From the NCBI RefSeq assembly GCF_000702785.1, contig NZ_JNJV01000003.1, forward strand, positions 1-41,745: 41,745 bases of DNA, in the 5' to 3' direction. The notes beneath the pieces were generated by a model. That model was not told where the DNA came from and searched no databases. It was given only the letters and a program-made list of their open reading frames with translations. The translations under genes and the position numbers were made by a program. This DNA comes from Mycoplasmopsis primatum ATCC 25948. Its GTDB lineage: Bacteria > Bacillota_I > Bacilli_A > Mycoplasmatales > Metamycoplasmataceae. Shown one piece after another: positions 31,780 to 41,745 of this stretch; the stretch's first letter is position 1; every line of letters begins with the position of its first letter.

Positions 31780-31855
31780 TGGCGTTCGCAACGGGAATCG
31801 AACCCACCACCCCAAGCTTAGGAGGCTTGTGCTCTACCTTATGAGCTATGCGAAC
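31780..31855 (-). tRNA. tRNA-Arg(CCU)
   Basis: A 76-nt cloverleaf with a perfect acceptor stem GTTCGCA/TGCGAAC, D stem GCTC/GAGC, anticodon stem CAAGC/GCTTG with loop CTCCTAA (anticodon CCT), T loop TTCGATT and encoded CCA. It reads AGG. It lies 75 bases from tRNA-Arg(UCU), with which it shares the D stem and the whole anticodon stem. Confidence 0.95.
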
Positions 31856-31930
31856 ATTGGTATATTTATTTTATAATAATTTATATTTTTTTAAAAAATT
31901 ATGATGCTGGCGAAATTAAAAATAAAAAAA

Positions 31931-32007
31931 TGGCGATCACGAGAGGATTCGAACCTCTGACAACAAGCTTAGAAGGCTTGTGCTCTATCCTGCTGAGCTA
32001 CGCGACC
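31931..32007 (-). tRNA. tRNA-Arg(UCU)
   Basis: A 77-nt cloverleaf: acceptor GGTCGCG/CGTGATC with two G-U pairs, D stem GCTC/GAGC, anticodon stem CAAGC/GCTTG with loop CTTCTAA (anticodon TCT), T loop TTCGAAT and encoded CCA. It reads AGA, usually the dominant arginine codon in such A/T-rich genomes. Confidence 0.96.
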
Positions 32008-32021
32008 ACATTTGTAAAAAT

Positions 32022-32027
32022 ATTATA
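32022..32027 (-). promoter_or_regulatory. -10 box for the tRNA-Arg pair
   Basis: TATAAT on the minus strand, 14 bases upstream of the 5' end of tRNA-Arg(UCU). It fits transcription starting a few bases before the tRNA. Confidence 0.55.
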
Positions 32028-32114
32028 ATACATTTTAAATTTTTAATAAAAGAATTGTAGCACACATACAAAATTTATTTACTAAACATTATTTCATATT
32101 TATTTCACATTTGT

Positions 32115-32136
32115 ATATGTTTACTCATAAACATAT
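32115..32136. repeat. 9-bp inverted repeat upstream of a lipoprotein promoter
   Basis: ATATGTTTA / TAAACATAT with a four-base loop, perfect, about 55 bases upstream of the -10 at 32192. It has no T tail, so it is more likely a protein-binding site than a terminator. Confidence 0.4.
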
Positions 32137-32191
32137 CTTAAAAATTCATATTATTTGCTTCGTATATCTATATAGCGAGGCAATTATTTTA

Positions 32192-32197
32192 TATAAT
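32192..32197 (+). promoter_or_regulatory. -10 box of the repeat lipoprotein gene
   Basis: TATAAT on the plus strand, 56 bases upstream of the ATG at 32254. The -35 region is unclear. Confidence 0.5.
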
Positions 32198-32253
32198 TAC
32201 TTCACTTACAGAATTCATAGTTAATATGTTATTAAATAATTGGAGACACACAA

Positions 32254-34671
32254 ATGAAAAAAAGTAGAAAAGTTTTAACTTTTATATCATCTTCAGCAAT
32301 TGTAGCACTGCCTTTTTCTTTTATTAGTGCTAGCTGTAATAGCAAATCTAAAATATTCGATAATTTTAAAATAGAAATGAAAAATCCACATTTGATAACT
32401 CAAACAGAAATTATTAAAGCAGGTATTGATAATTTTGTAAATTTCGTGGATACAAAATATAAAAACGGATACTCAGTTCAATTTTTAGATTTTGCCGATA
32501 ATTCCAATAAAACAGCAAAAGAAAGAAAAACTATAAACGTAAAAATTAATATTCTCAAAGACGGAAAAGTTGTCTTAAAAAATGTAACTTGGTTTGAAAA
32601 GAATCTAAAAGATTACAAAGAAAACTGAAGTATTGATGAGCTAAAAGATCTCTATAACACTATAAAAAATCCAAGCGATTTAGTTTCCTTTAATAATAAA
32701 AAAATGGTAGCAACAGAAGCCGATCTTATTGTAAAGGATGCTTTTAGTAATAAAGATCCACATATACAAGTAAGTGCTGTTATTCAAGAAAGAAATGATT
32801 CCACTGGAAAAATCACCTATAAAATTGCACTGGCTAATAAAGAAAAACCAAAAACACCTAAGTTTACTTCCACTGAAATTTTTGAAATTAACAAGTTTTA
32901 TTCAATAGAGGATGTTAAATCAAATATAAATACAGATAGCTTAATTCTAAATAACGCTAATATGTTTTTACCCTCAAAATATCAAGTCAAAATTAATCCC
33001 GATTCAAATATTGTTAAACAATATCCAAATCTTAAATTTGAAGTTGTGTCTTTAAATGATAACGATAGAAGCGGTAAGAAAAATATCGAGGTCAAAATAA
33101 AAAGTGCTGAAACAGATAAATTATTAGGTTCTAAATCTTTTGAATTAAAAAAATTTATGTCATTGAACCGCTTAGATTCATTAGTTGATAACATAACATT
33201 AGAAGATTTAAATATTACTTCAAATGATCAATTATTACCTTCAAGTTATAATGAGAAAATTGCTTTAAAAACTGAAAGCAATATACCTCAAGAAAATCCT
33301 AATGTTGAAGTTGTTGTTGATAATAGAACAAATAACGATAATGATGGCTCAATGGAATTAAAAATCAAACTAAGAGATGTAAAAAATGATGTCATAACCG
33401 ATTCGTATTCATTATTAAGAATTGATGGCTTCTATACAAGAGTCAAATTAGAAAATCTCGTTAAGAAAATAACGTTGGATGATATTAATATTGCACCAAA
33501 CAATCAAATATTTGCTTCTAACTATAATGAAAAAATTACACTAAAAACTGATAGCAAAATTTTACAAGAAAATCCAAATATTGAGCTTGTTGTAGATAAC
33601 AGAGCTAATAACGATAATGACGGACTTTTAGAGTTAAAAATTAAGTTAAAAGACACTAAAAATGCTACTATAACTAACTCACATACATTATTAAATGTTA
33701 ACGGTTTTTATCCAAAATCTCAATTTGAAAATCTGGCTAAAAAGATGACATTGGATGATTTAAATATTAGTGCTAATGATCAATTATTGCCATCCAACTA
33801 TAACGAAAAAATAACATTAAAAACTGATAGTAAGATTCTTACCGAAAACTCTAATATTGAGGTTGTTGTTGAAAATAGAGTCAATGATGATAATAACGGA
33901 TTAATGGATTTGAAGATCAGATTAAAAGATATTAAAAATGATGCAATTACTGAGACAGTCGCTTCATTAGTCTTTAATGATTTGTGAAGTATTAATAAAT
34001 TTAATGAGTTAGTAAAAAACCTCAATCACGATAGTTTTGAATTAATAGGGTGAAAAAAATATGAAAAATACCCTGAAAATTATAAAAATGGCGATTTATT
34101 ACTAAAAAACGAAATTAAAGAACAATATAAAATTAAAAACATTTTGTTGTCTTCAAACCTCGTTAAAAAAGATATAACTGAAAATAATTTATCAAAAATT
34201 GAATTTAAAATAAAGGATGCTATTAATAATTTAAAACACACTAAAATAGTTGATATTCCTTATTTCTTTTCAGAGGCTGAATTTAATTATTTAATTAAAA
34301 AAATAACAAAAAATAACCTTGAAGTTGAAAAAGATGTAAATAAATTATCAAAAGCATATGCCAACAAATCTTATACAGATTTTGTTAAATTGAAACATAA
34401 TGATGCAGATCCATTTGCAAAGAAAAATATAATAAATACATACACTAATATATTATTAAAATCGTTAGTTGTAAATTTTCAGGGTGGTGCAATCCCTGGC
34501 GTTAATGGTTTTGCTTTTATAAGATGTGAATTGCATGTTAGCTTTTTATCAAATCCAACTAATTATCTTTCGCCAATAAATCTAATAGTTTCATATAACC
34601 TCAAACAAATCAATAAGTGATTTAACGCCTGGCGTTTGGATGAAGACAGCATAACCATATCCTTCGCATAA
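32254..34671 (+). CDS. Repeat-containing surface lipoprotein
   Basis: This 805-aa protein has a signal peptide ending in ISASC (Cys28 lipobox). Residues about 310-590 are three tandem copies of a 92-aa unit, each with (I/M)TL(D/E)D(L/I)NI, SNYNEKITLKTDSK and a K-I-(K/R)-L-(K/R)-D strand; a diverged fourth copy precedes them. This layout resembles lipoprotein-associated domains of mycoplasma surface proteins, but I cannot confirm a family. The C-terminal 200 residues are unrelated to the repeats. It starts after GGAGACACACAA and ends at a terminator. Trp is encoded by both TGA and TGG. Its function is unknown; surface exposure is inferred. Confidence 0.88.
33190..34017 (+). repeat. Three tandem 276-bp coding repeats
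   Basis: Similar segments begin at about 33190, 33466 and 33742 with an exact period of 276 bases and no frame change. Copies two and three are closest (for example ACTAAAAACTGATAG versus TTAAAAACTGATAG). They encode the 92-aa units of the lipoprotein 32254-34671. Confidence 0.85.
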
Positions 34672-34676
34672 AACAA

Positions 34677-34702
34677 AAATCAAGCATAGGCTTGATTTTA
34701 TT
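34677..34702 (+). terminator. Terminator after the repeat lipoprotein gene
   Basis: A perfect 9-bp stem AAATCAAGC / GCTTGATTT with loop ATAG, followed by TATTATTTT. On the minus strand it would also act downstream of polC (stop at 34728). Confidence 0.75.
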
Positions 34703-34727
34703 ATTTTGCTGTTTTATAGGCGAATAA

Positions 34728-37700
34728 TTAAAATAATTTAAATTGGTCTGTGTCGCTTAGGCTATCTAAAATACCCATCCTATTCATGTTATCAAATATT
34801 GTTTTAGACACACCAGTTCTTGCTTTAAAGTCTTCTTTTGATAAAAATGCTTTTTCTTTTCTAGCTACAACTATATCGTTAGCTTTAACTTCACCTAAAC
34901 TTTCAATCGAGGCAAATGGTGGAATTAAACATTGTCTTTCTTTGTCTATAATTCACTTATCTGCTTGTGACCTATTAATATCTACGTTTGCTATATAAAA
35001 GCCCCTTGCATATAATTCTTCGGCTACTTCAAAAACACCAATTAAGTCATTTTCTTTATTTGTTCTTTCAGGCATTTTTTTAAGTTCAAAAAGTCTTTTT
35101 GATACTTTTATACCATTGCGTCTATCAATCATATTTTCAATATCATCAGCTTTTGAGTGAGCTGTAAAATAACTAGCATAAAATGCTAATGGTTCATAAA
35201 GTTTAAATCATGCTATCCAAAGTGCCATAGTTACATATGCAGTAGCGTGTGCCTTAGGAAAAAGATACTCAATTTTTTGCATGCTTTTAATTAATCATTT
35301 TGGTACTTTGTGTTCTTCAAGTAAAGCAACTTCATCATTTGTTAATCCTTTACCTTTACGAACTTTTTCCATTAACAAGAAAGATTTTAATGGCTCAACA
35401 CCTTTTTTCATAAGCATAGGCATAATGTCGTCCCTACAACAAATAACTTCATTCAATGTATGACCTTTTTCAAGCACTAATTCATCCGCATTATTAATTC
35501 ACACATTTGTTCCGTGACTCAAACCTGATATAGAAATTAAATTAGCTACTGATTTTGGTTTTATATCATTTAACATTTGTCTAACAAATGTTGTACCAAA
35601 TTCAGGTAAGCCTAATGCTCCTGTTTTCTCATTAGAAATTTGTTCTGGCTTAATTTTCATTGGATCAACAGAACTAAATAACTTAATAACATTTTTATCA
35701 TTTTTAGGTACATCTTGAATATTGATGCCTGTATATTCTTCAAGTAATTTTATAGATGTAGGGTTATCATGACCTAGAATATCAAATTTTAGTACATTAT
35801 CATGAATAGCTTTGTAATCAAAGTGTGTTGTCAATCATGTTGAATTTTGATCATTCGCCGGAAAATTAACTGGCGTAAAATCAAATATGTCAAATTGTTT
35901 AGGAATAATAATAATTCCACCAGGGTGTTGACCCGTTGTTCTCTTAACATCTTTAATTCTGTTAGCTAAAAATTCTACAAAGATTTGAGGAATATTTTGA
36001 CGTGTTTGATCAGCATATGATTTAACATAACCAAAGGCTGTTTTTTCAGCAACTTTTGATATAGTTCCCGCTCTGTATGTATGGCTAGCACCAAAAAGTC
36101 TTCTGATTTCTTCATGCACAACGCTTTGGAATTCACCAGTAAAGTTAAGGTCAATATCTGGTACTTTATCAGCGTTAAAACCTAAGAATGTTTCAAATGG
36201 TATAGATTGCCCATCACCTTTCATAAGAGTTCCACATTTAGGACAGGGCTTATCAGGTAAATCAAAACCACTGGTTATTCCTTCAACTTCAGCAAGCTCA
36301 AAATGTTTACAATTAGAACAATTATAATGCGGAACTAATGGATTAACTTCAGATATACCAATTAATGAAGCAACAAATGAAGAGCCAATCGAGCCACGAC
36401 TTCCAACTATAAAACCTTGATCAAAAGACAACTTCACCAGCTTATAACTTATTCAATAAATGACGTCAAAACCATATTTAATAATAGGCTTCAATTCAGC
36501 ATCAATTCTTTTTTGGATTATTTCAGGTAATTTTTCACCATATTTTTTATGAGCGTTTTCATAAACTAAATCATGAAGCTTTTGATTGGAATTATCAAAG
36601 TCTGGTGTATATAAATCTTTTTTAATAACTTCTAAATTTTGAGCCATATTTGCTATCAATTGGCTATTATCAATAACGACTTCATTAATTAGTTTTTGAT
36701 CCTTTAAAAAGCTAAATTGTTCTATCATTTCATCTGTGGTTAAAAATCTTTGTGTTGGAATATGCAATTTTCCTTCTTCGGCTTTTTTATAGTCAAATAA
36801 ATAGTGTCTGGCGTTCTTTATACCCTTAGCATAAACAAGTGATTCATAAATATATTTATCTCATGGATCAAGGTATTTTACGTCAGCTGTTGCCACACAA
36901 ATTTTGCCCATTTTTTTGGCTTCTGTGATTATTTCAATTAATGCATTATAAAGTTCATCTTGACTAATAAAACCATCTGCAACTCAGTGTTCAAAACATT
37001 GAGGGGCTGGAATTTCAATAAAATCATAATAAGCTAATTCTTTAAGAAAATCTTCATGACAAGAATAAAAATATTTTTCGATTAATAAACTCTTAAGGGT
37101 TCCAGAACCAATAATAATATCTTTTTTATTATGTAATGCTAAATCTTCTTTATAAGTTATTGGACTATTTATAAAATTTTTAGTTAAGCAATCTGTAATT
37201 AAAGAAAATTGTTTTTTGAGACCTTCTTGTGTTAGAGCAATTGTTGAAACTTCATAACCAAACGATTTAGCATATAAATCCTTTGAAGTATATTCAGAAA
37301 GTTCTTTAAAAGTGAAAACTTCGCCTTTATTTAGCTGGGCAATTATATTAGTTCACACCTCAGCTAAAACCTTAGCATCATAATCACCACGGTGTGCTAC
37401 ATTAGGATCATATATAACACCTAGTCTGGAAGCAACATCTTCAAGTCTATGTCTTTTGTTGTTTGGAAAAGCAATTCTAGAAGCTATCAGTGTATCAATA
37501 ACAGTCACCTTAGGAAAAGGCATATTATGAATTCTAAATTGTTCCTTTAAAAAGTTATAGTCAAATTTTGCATTGTGAGCTAATGCAATTTTATTATTTA
37601 AGCAGTCATAAATTTTTTGCAAAGCATTTTTAATTTCTAAGCCTTCTTTATTAAGCATATCATTAGTTATGCCTGTCAAGTCTGTTGTAAAATTGCCTAT

Positions 37701-39119
37701 TGGTAATTTAGGTTTAATAAAAAATTGAACAACATTTCCTAGTTTTAATTCATTGTTAATTTCGACTGCACCAAATTCGATAATTTCATGAAATTTAGGG
37801 CTTAGCCCTGTGGTTTCAATATCAAAAGATACATATGAATAGTCTTTAAATGTTCCAGTTGGAATATCACCATAAATTGCTTTATTATGCTTACTTATAG
37901 TTGTAAAAGCTGTTCCATAAATGGCTTTTATACCAGCTTTTTTAGCTGAATTAAACAATTTAGGATATCCCTGGGCACCGTCAGTATCCATAATACCAAC
38001 CGCCGACATTTTTCACTCTTTTGCTCTTGCTACAAAATCATCAGCATTAAAAAGACCGTCCATAGTATTCATTTTGGTCGATATATGAAATTCAACTCTT
38101 TTTTTATCAATATCAGCGTTATCTTTTGAAATTTTAAGTGGTGATTTTGTTATTTCAACAGAATCCACATAAACAAAAAAGTTATTATTTCTAATTCTTT
38201 CTGCCACTGGAATGCTTCCTCTAACTTTTACCCAATTTTGTTTATCGGGATCTATTAAATCTTTTTGTTCGTTAGTTAGTCAGTCCGTATCTAAAAACCA
38301 CGAGCATGAAATTGCACTTTTAAAATCGCCAACCTTAAAATTAATCATCATCCTTTTATCTTTTAAAGAGTTTGTTTTAGATGAAAAAAGCAGTCCTAAA
38401 AATTCAATATTAGTTTTTTCAGGTAGATTAGCTATATCAGAAATAGAACAAGAAATATATGATTTATTTTCCGCTTTTCTTTTTCTCTTTATAAGCGGTT
38501 CATTATAATAAGATACCTCAGCAGTGGTTTTTTGGTTAATTTCAAGCATTTTTTTAGCTAATGAAACTTGTGCTTCACGTACTTCTTTTTTGCGTTCTTT
38601 ATTAACTTCTTGTTCATTAACATCTATTTTTTTTCTATCAAAAACGAATTTGAAACCTACTAATCCATAATTATTAAGTCTTTTTTCTATTTCAGCAAAT
38701 TTGTCGGCGTATTGATCTTCAAAACTTCTAGAAGATATTTTTAAAACAGCATTATGATTTTCATCAATATTTATTGTTTTATCTAAATTAACACTTTTAA
38801 GTGCCCCTAACCTTACACTTTTTTTACTAATAATTGTTTGAATAAAATCAATAAGCTCTTTTTTACTTAGTTGATCAATAGGCATACTGAAAGACACATT
38901 TCAATTTTGCGAGTTTTTTTTAAAAAACTTCTTTAAATTAGCAATAGTTTCATAGGAAACAATTTTAGGAAAAATGATTTGAAACTGAATTTTGTCATTA
39001 GAACCATCATCATATACATCATTTAATATATTTAATTCAGCATCCTTAATATCAGGTATTATTTCTAATTCTTGTGACTCACAAAATGCAATAAATCTCT
39101 TATTTCCCAAATTATTCAT
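34728..39119 (-). CDS. polC: DNA polymerase III alpha subunit, Gram-positive type
   Basis: This 1463-aa replicative polymerase is continuous only with UGA as Trp. Domains in order: N-terminal and OB region (1-300), PHP with FHISTKM (His345), an inserted DEDD proofreading exonuclease (SFDIETTGL at 431-439 to HRGDYDAK near 580), the second PHP half, then the polymerase with GFIVGSRGSIGSS, a C4 zinc site (Cys934, 937, 959, 962), catalytic PDIDLNF (988, 990), KTAFGYVKSY and GQHPGGIIIIP. Length matches PolC (about 1440). No Shine-Dalgarno precedes the ATG; a TATAAT ends seven bases upstream, suggesting a leaderless mRNA. It is divergent from the restriction-modification genes. Confidence 0.96.
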
Positions 39120-39126
39120 AATTTTA

Positions 39127-39134
39127 ATTATAAT
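39127..39134. promoter_or_regulatory. Symmetric ATTATAAT: divergent -10 boxes of polC and the restriction-modification genes
   Basis: The minus strand reads TATAAT at 39132-39127 and the plus strand reads TATAAT at 39129-39134. The polC ATG (39119) is seven bases from the minus box; the plus box would start a transcript near 39141 with a leader of about 60 bases before the ATG at 39203. Confidence 0.5.
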
Positions 39135-39202
39135 GTTTAGAAAACAAATAATAATATAAATGATAAAAAATATACAGTTAATGATTTATTGTGGGGGATA
39201 GA

Positions 39203-41005
39203 ATGAACAAAATAGATAGCAGAGAAAAAATTATTAAAATAATTGGCGAGGAATATTTAACATCGAATATTGAAAATGGTGAATTTTCATACAAAAAATT
39301 AAAAATAGATATTAATAATGTGGTTGAAAAAATTAAAGAAAAATTTGGAAAATACAACTCACATTGATTTGTTGATATAAGATTTGTCGATGAAAATAGT
39401 AACGTTACTGTTCTGTTTGAAACAAAGAAAAACCATTTAGGTATGACAAATGATGATGCTGAGCAAATATATAATTACTATTTGTTAGAAAAAGAATTCT
39501 CTGATAATGATGTAATAAGTATTTTTTATAATTTTAGAGACCAAACCATCAAAATATGAAAAAATGAAGAACTATTAGATAATGAAAAACAGCTAAATAA
39601 TATGCAATATTACATAGATTTATTTAGAGAAAAAAGAAAAAATGATAAGAATAAAGTGTTGGACACTACTAATAAATTAAATGAAAAATTGCATAAAAAT
39701 AATATCGATGAAAATCAACGATCTCAATTTGTTGGTTGTTTGTTAGTGGCGCTAAATAATGGTTTAAATATTAATAATGACTGAACATCAACCGCTGAAA
39801 TTCTAGATAAAATAAAATTTATACTAAAGGATAAAATCAACAAAAATTCTGATGACCTTCAACAAGAAACAAAAATAAATCTATTAATTAATATATTAGA
39901 AAATCAAAATATAAGAGATCTACATTTAGGCGAATTTAAACAATTACTGCTTACTATTTATAAAGATTTAATCCCTTATATTAATGACAAAACAGCACAA
40001 GGTGAAGATTTATTAAATTTGTTTTTTACTACATTCAATAAATACGTTGGAAAAAAAGATAAAAATCAAGCATTTACCCCAACACATATAACTGACTTCA
40101 TGTGTTCAATTGTTGGATTAAATACTAACTCAAAAGTTTTAGACCCAACATGTGGATCAGGTTCTTTTTTGGTTCAAGCAATGTCAAAAATGATTAAAAA
40201 TGCTGAAAATAATATGCAAAAAATTAATGATATAAAGCAAAAACAATTGTTTGGGATTGAAAAAGAAGAATTAGCTTTCGGATTAGCAACTACCAATATG
40301 CTAATACATAAAGATGGTAGATCTAATATAATTCTTGGCGATTGTTTTGAATTATCTGATTGAATTAAGAAACAAAATATAAATGTTGTGTTAATGAACC
40401 CACCATTCAATGCTAAGAAAATGCCAAAGAAATGCCCTCAAAAACAAAAAAGTGGAATGGATGCTACAAAAGGTTTTTATTTTGTTAAACATATCGCAGA
40501 TACTGTAAATAATGGACTTTTAGCAACTATCCTTCCGTTATCATGCGCTATTGGAAATGATTCTGTAATTAAAAATATTAAAAGTGATATTTTAAAAAAT
40601 CATCACTTAAAAGCTGTTTTTTCTTTGCCTAATGATGTCTTTCATCCTGGCGCTGCTGTTAGTACTTGCATAATGTTGTTTCAACTAAACACACCACATA
40701 TGGAAGCTGATGAAGGAACATTCTTTGGTTATTATAAAAACGATGGTTTTATTAAGAAAAAAAATATGGGTCGTGTTGAAAAAGTTGATTGACAAAAAAC
40801 TAGAGCTCAATGAATTAATACATTTAGAAATAGAGAACAAATTCCGGGTTTTTCTATAATTAAAAGAGTTGACGAAAATGATGAGTGATTACCAGAAGCG
40901 TATATGGAAACAGATTATTCACAAATAAGTGAAGAAAATTTTGTAAAAACAATTAGAGAATTCTTATCTTATAAGGTAAAAAAGCCAATATCAATTAAAA
41001 ATTAA
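39203..41005 (+). CDS. Restriction-modification protein: nuclease-methyltransferase fusion, BcgI-like
   Basis: This 600-aa protein starts after GGGGGATAGA. Residues 1-110 look like a PD-(D/E)xK nuclease of the HsdR-N kind: WFVDIRF (Asp58), VLFETKK (Glu73, Lys75), then AEQIYNYYL. Residues about 270-520 are an N6-adenine methyltransferase of the HsdM/BcgI class: FTPTHITDFM, motif I LDPTCGSGSFL (313-323), GIEKEELAFGLATTNMLIH, and motif IV NPPF (399-402). Such a fusion with a separate S gene downstream is the Type IIB (BcgI A subunit, about 640 aa) arrangement. Alternatively it is a Type I-like HsdM without HsdR. UGA-Trp is used. It is followed 10 bases later by the S gene. Confidence 0.85.
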
Positions 41006-41015
41006 GCGAGGGAAA

Positions 41016-41531
41016 ATGAGTAATTATATTGATACTTCAAAATGAACTTACTTCAAATTAAGCGATATATTTATATTTGAAAAAGGTAAGTGCAGTAATT
41101 CAACAGAGCTAAATGATGAAATTCAAGAAGTTCCATACGTTGGAGCTAAAAAAACAAGCAACGGAGTTATGAAGTGAGTTGAAAGAGACGATGCATTGAT
41201 TTCAAAAGGCAATTGCGTTATTTTCATATGCCAAGGTGAAGGTAGTAACGGTTATAACTTATATTTTGATATTGATTCTATACAAACCACATCTAATATG
41301 ATAGGTTATAATGAACATTTAAATGAATTTAATGCTTTATTTTTAATTACTATTTTAGATTTAGAACGACCAAAATGATATTTTGGTAGAGGAAGAGCAC
41401 CAAAATTAAAAGATACTGTAATTAAATTGCCTTCTAAAAATAATGAACCTGATTGAAAATATATGGAAGAATATATTAAATGTCTTAAAACGAAAGAAAA
41501 AGAAAGAATTCTAAGCTTTCTAAATTATTAA
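41016..41531 (+). CDS. Half-size specificity subunit (one target recognition domain)
   Basis: This 171-aa protein reads continuously with UGA-Trp from ATG (GAGGG upstream). It has one TRD: FKLSDIFIFEKGK, VPYVGAKKTSNGVM, ISKGNCVIFICQGEGSNGYN, WYFGRGRAPKLKDTVIKLP, then PDWKYMEEYIKCLK, a closing helix typical of BcgI-type S subunits. HsdS and BcgI B are about 340-420 aa with two TRDs, so this is half. It either acts as a dimer reading a symmetric site or is the surviving half of a longer gene. The stop at 41531 leads to a gene-free stretch and then a terminator. Confidence 0.85.
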
Positions 41532-41642
41532 ATGGTAAAAAGATATTCTAAACACATAAAATAATTAGTATTTTAAAAAAAGAAAAATTCAAAAATTTTC
41601 AAAGAAACCTTAATCTCCTAAGTTTCCATGTTACAAATAACA

Positions 41643-41685
41643 AAAAAACGAATAAGCCTATAAAAAAGGTATATTCGTTTTTTAA
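41643..41685. terminator. Strong terminator after the restriction-modification genes
   Basis: A 12-bp stem AAAAAACGAATA / TATTCGTTTTTT (41643-41654 and 41672-41683) has CC/GG inside the loop and T runs on both sides. It may also end a minus-strand gene entering from the right: one minus frame from the window edge reads EKLKNK and then stops, too short to call. Confidence 0.7.
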
Positions 41686-41745
41686 TATGATTAATTTACT
41701 ATCCTAAATAATTTTAATAAATTATTACTTATTCTTTAATTTCTC

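Noticed and set aside
33190-34017. Tandem repeat considered as a CRISPR array
   Set aside because: The units are 276 bp, coding and in frame, without short direct repeats or spacers.
34728-39119. polC seen as many short fragments, suggesting a pseudogene
   Set aside because: All breaks are in-frame TGA codons, which are Trp in this organism; no TAA or TAG and no shift occurs across 1463 codons.
39189-39202. GGGGG run before the restriction-modification gene as a phase-variable tract
   Set aside because: Only five G and it is the Shine-Dalgarno; too short for frequent slippage.
41532-41640. Short ATG frame after the S gene
   Set aside because: Ten codons only, no ribosome-binding site; not a gene.

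Overview
The window comes from a low-GC mollicute that reads UGA as tryptophan (genetic code 4). Almost every long gene here breaks into pieces under the standard code and becomes one clean frame once TGA is read as Trp. The gene families (PDH operon, FIVAR-like and repeat lipoproteins, a membrane nuclease of the staphylococcal fold, a NadD-YqeK fusion, Gram-positive PolC) fit the hominis group (Mycoplasmopsis/Metamycoplasma and relatives). I cannot name a species.

Layout. 1-198: the 5' end of a gene resembling an IS1634-type transposase, leaving the window leftwards. 475-5252 (minus): pyruvate dehydrogenase genes pdhA-pdhB, a terminator, then a small linker-like gene, pdhC (E2 core only) and pdhD (E3 with a Cys-rich N-terminus). 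5559-6248 (plus): an unknown membrane protein. 6308-12189 (minus): trxB-lgt-hprK, a two-TM protein, rbgA with an overlapping DivIVA-like gene, and two SPOUT methyltransferases. 12459-14945 (minus): a large lipoprotein with duplicated modules. 15289-16582: rplK-rplA with an L1-type mRNA leader. 16715-19756: a nuclease lipoprotein, fba, rpoE and another lipoprotein. 19761-26664: rluB, nadD-yqeK, dinB, sufU, sufS, pip and glyA. 26678-31706: pheT, ung, pheS and rarA. 31780-32007: two tRNA-Arg genes (CCU, UCU). 32254-34671 (plus): a lipoprotein with an exact 276-bp tandem period. 34728-39119 (minus): polC. 39203-41531 (plus): a compact two-gene restriction-modification system (nuclease-methylase fusion plus a half-size specificity subunit). 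A strong terminator follows.

How the genes relate. Most are housekeeping genes packed in overlapping minus-strand operons: central carbon metabolism (PDH, aldolase, SHMT), redox (TrxB), lipoprotein maturation (Lgt, which would modify the lipoproteins encoded here), carbon signalling (HprK), tRNA/rRNA modification, Fe-S assembly (SufS/SufU), DNA repair (DinB, Ung, RarA) and replication (PolC). The accessory parts are the left-edge transposase, the surface lipoproteins and the restriction-modification pair.

Most notable points: the PDH locus encodes no visible lipoyl domain or classical subunit-binding domain; pdhA has an apparent 1-nt deletion near its start and an Asn in place of the usual thiamine-motif Asp; the restriction-modification system looks like a minimal BcgI-type enzyme with a single-TRD S subunit; ung lies between pheS and pheT with overlapping ends; and polC and the restriction-modification genes appear to share a symmetric divergent -10 box that would make the polC mRNA leaderless.
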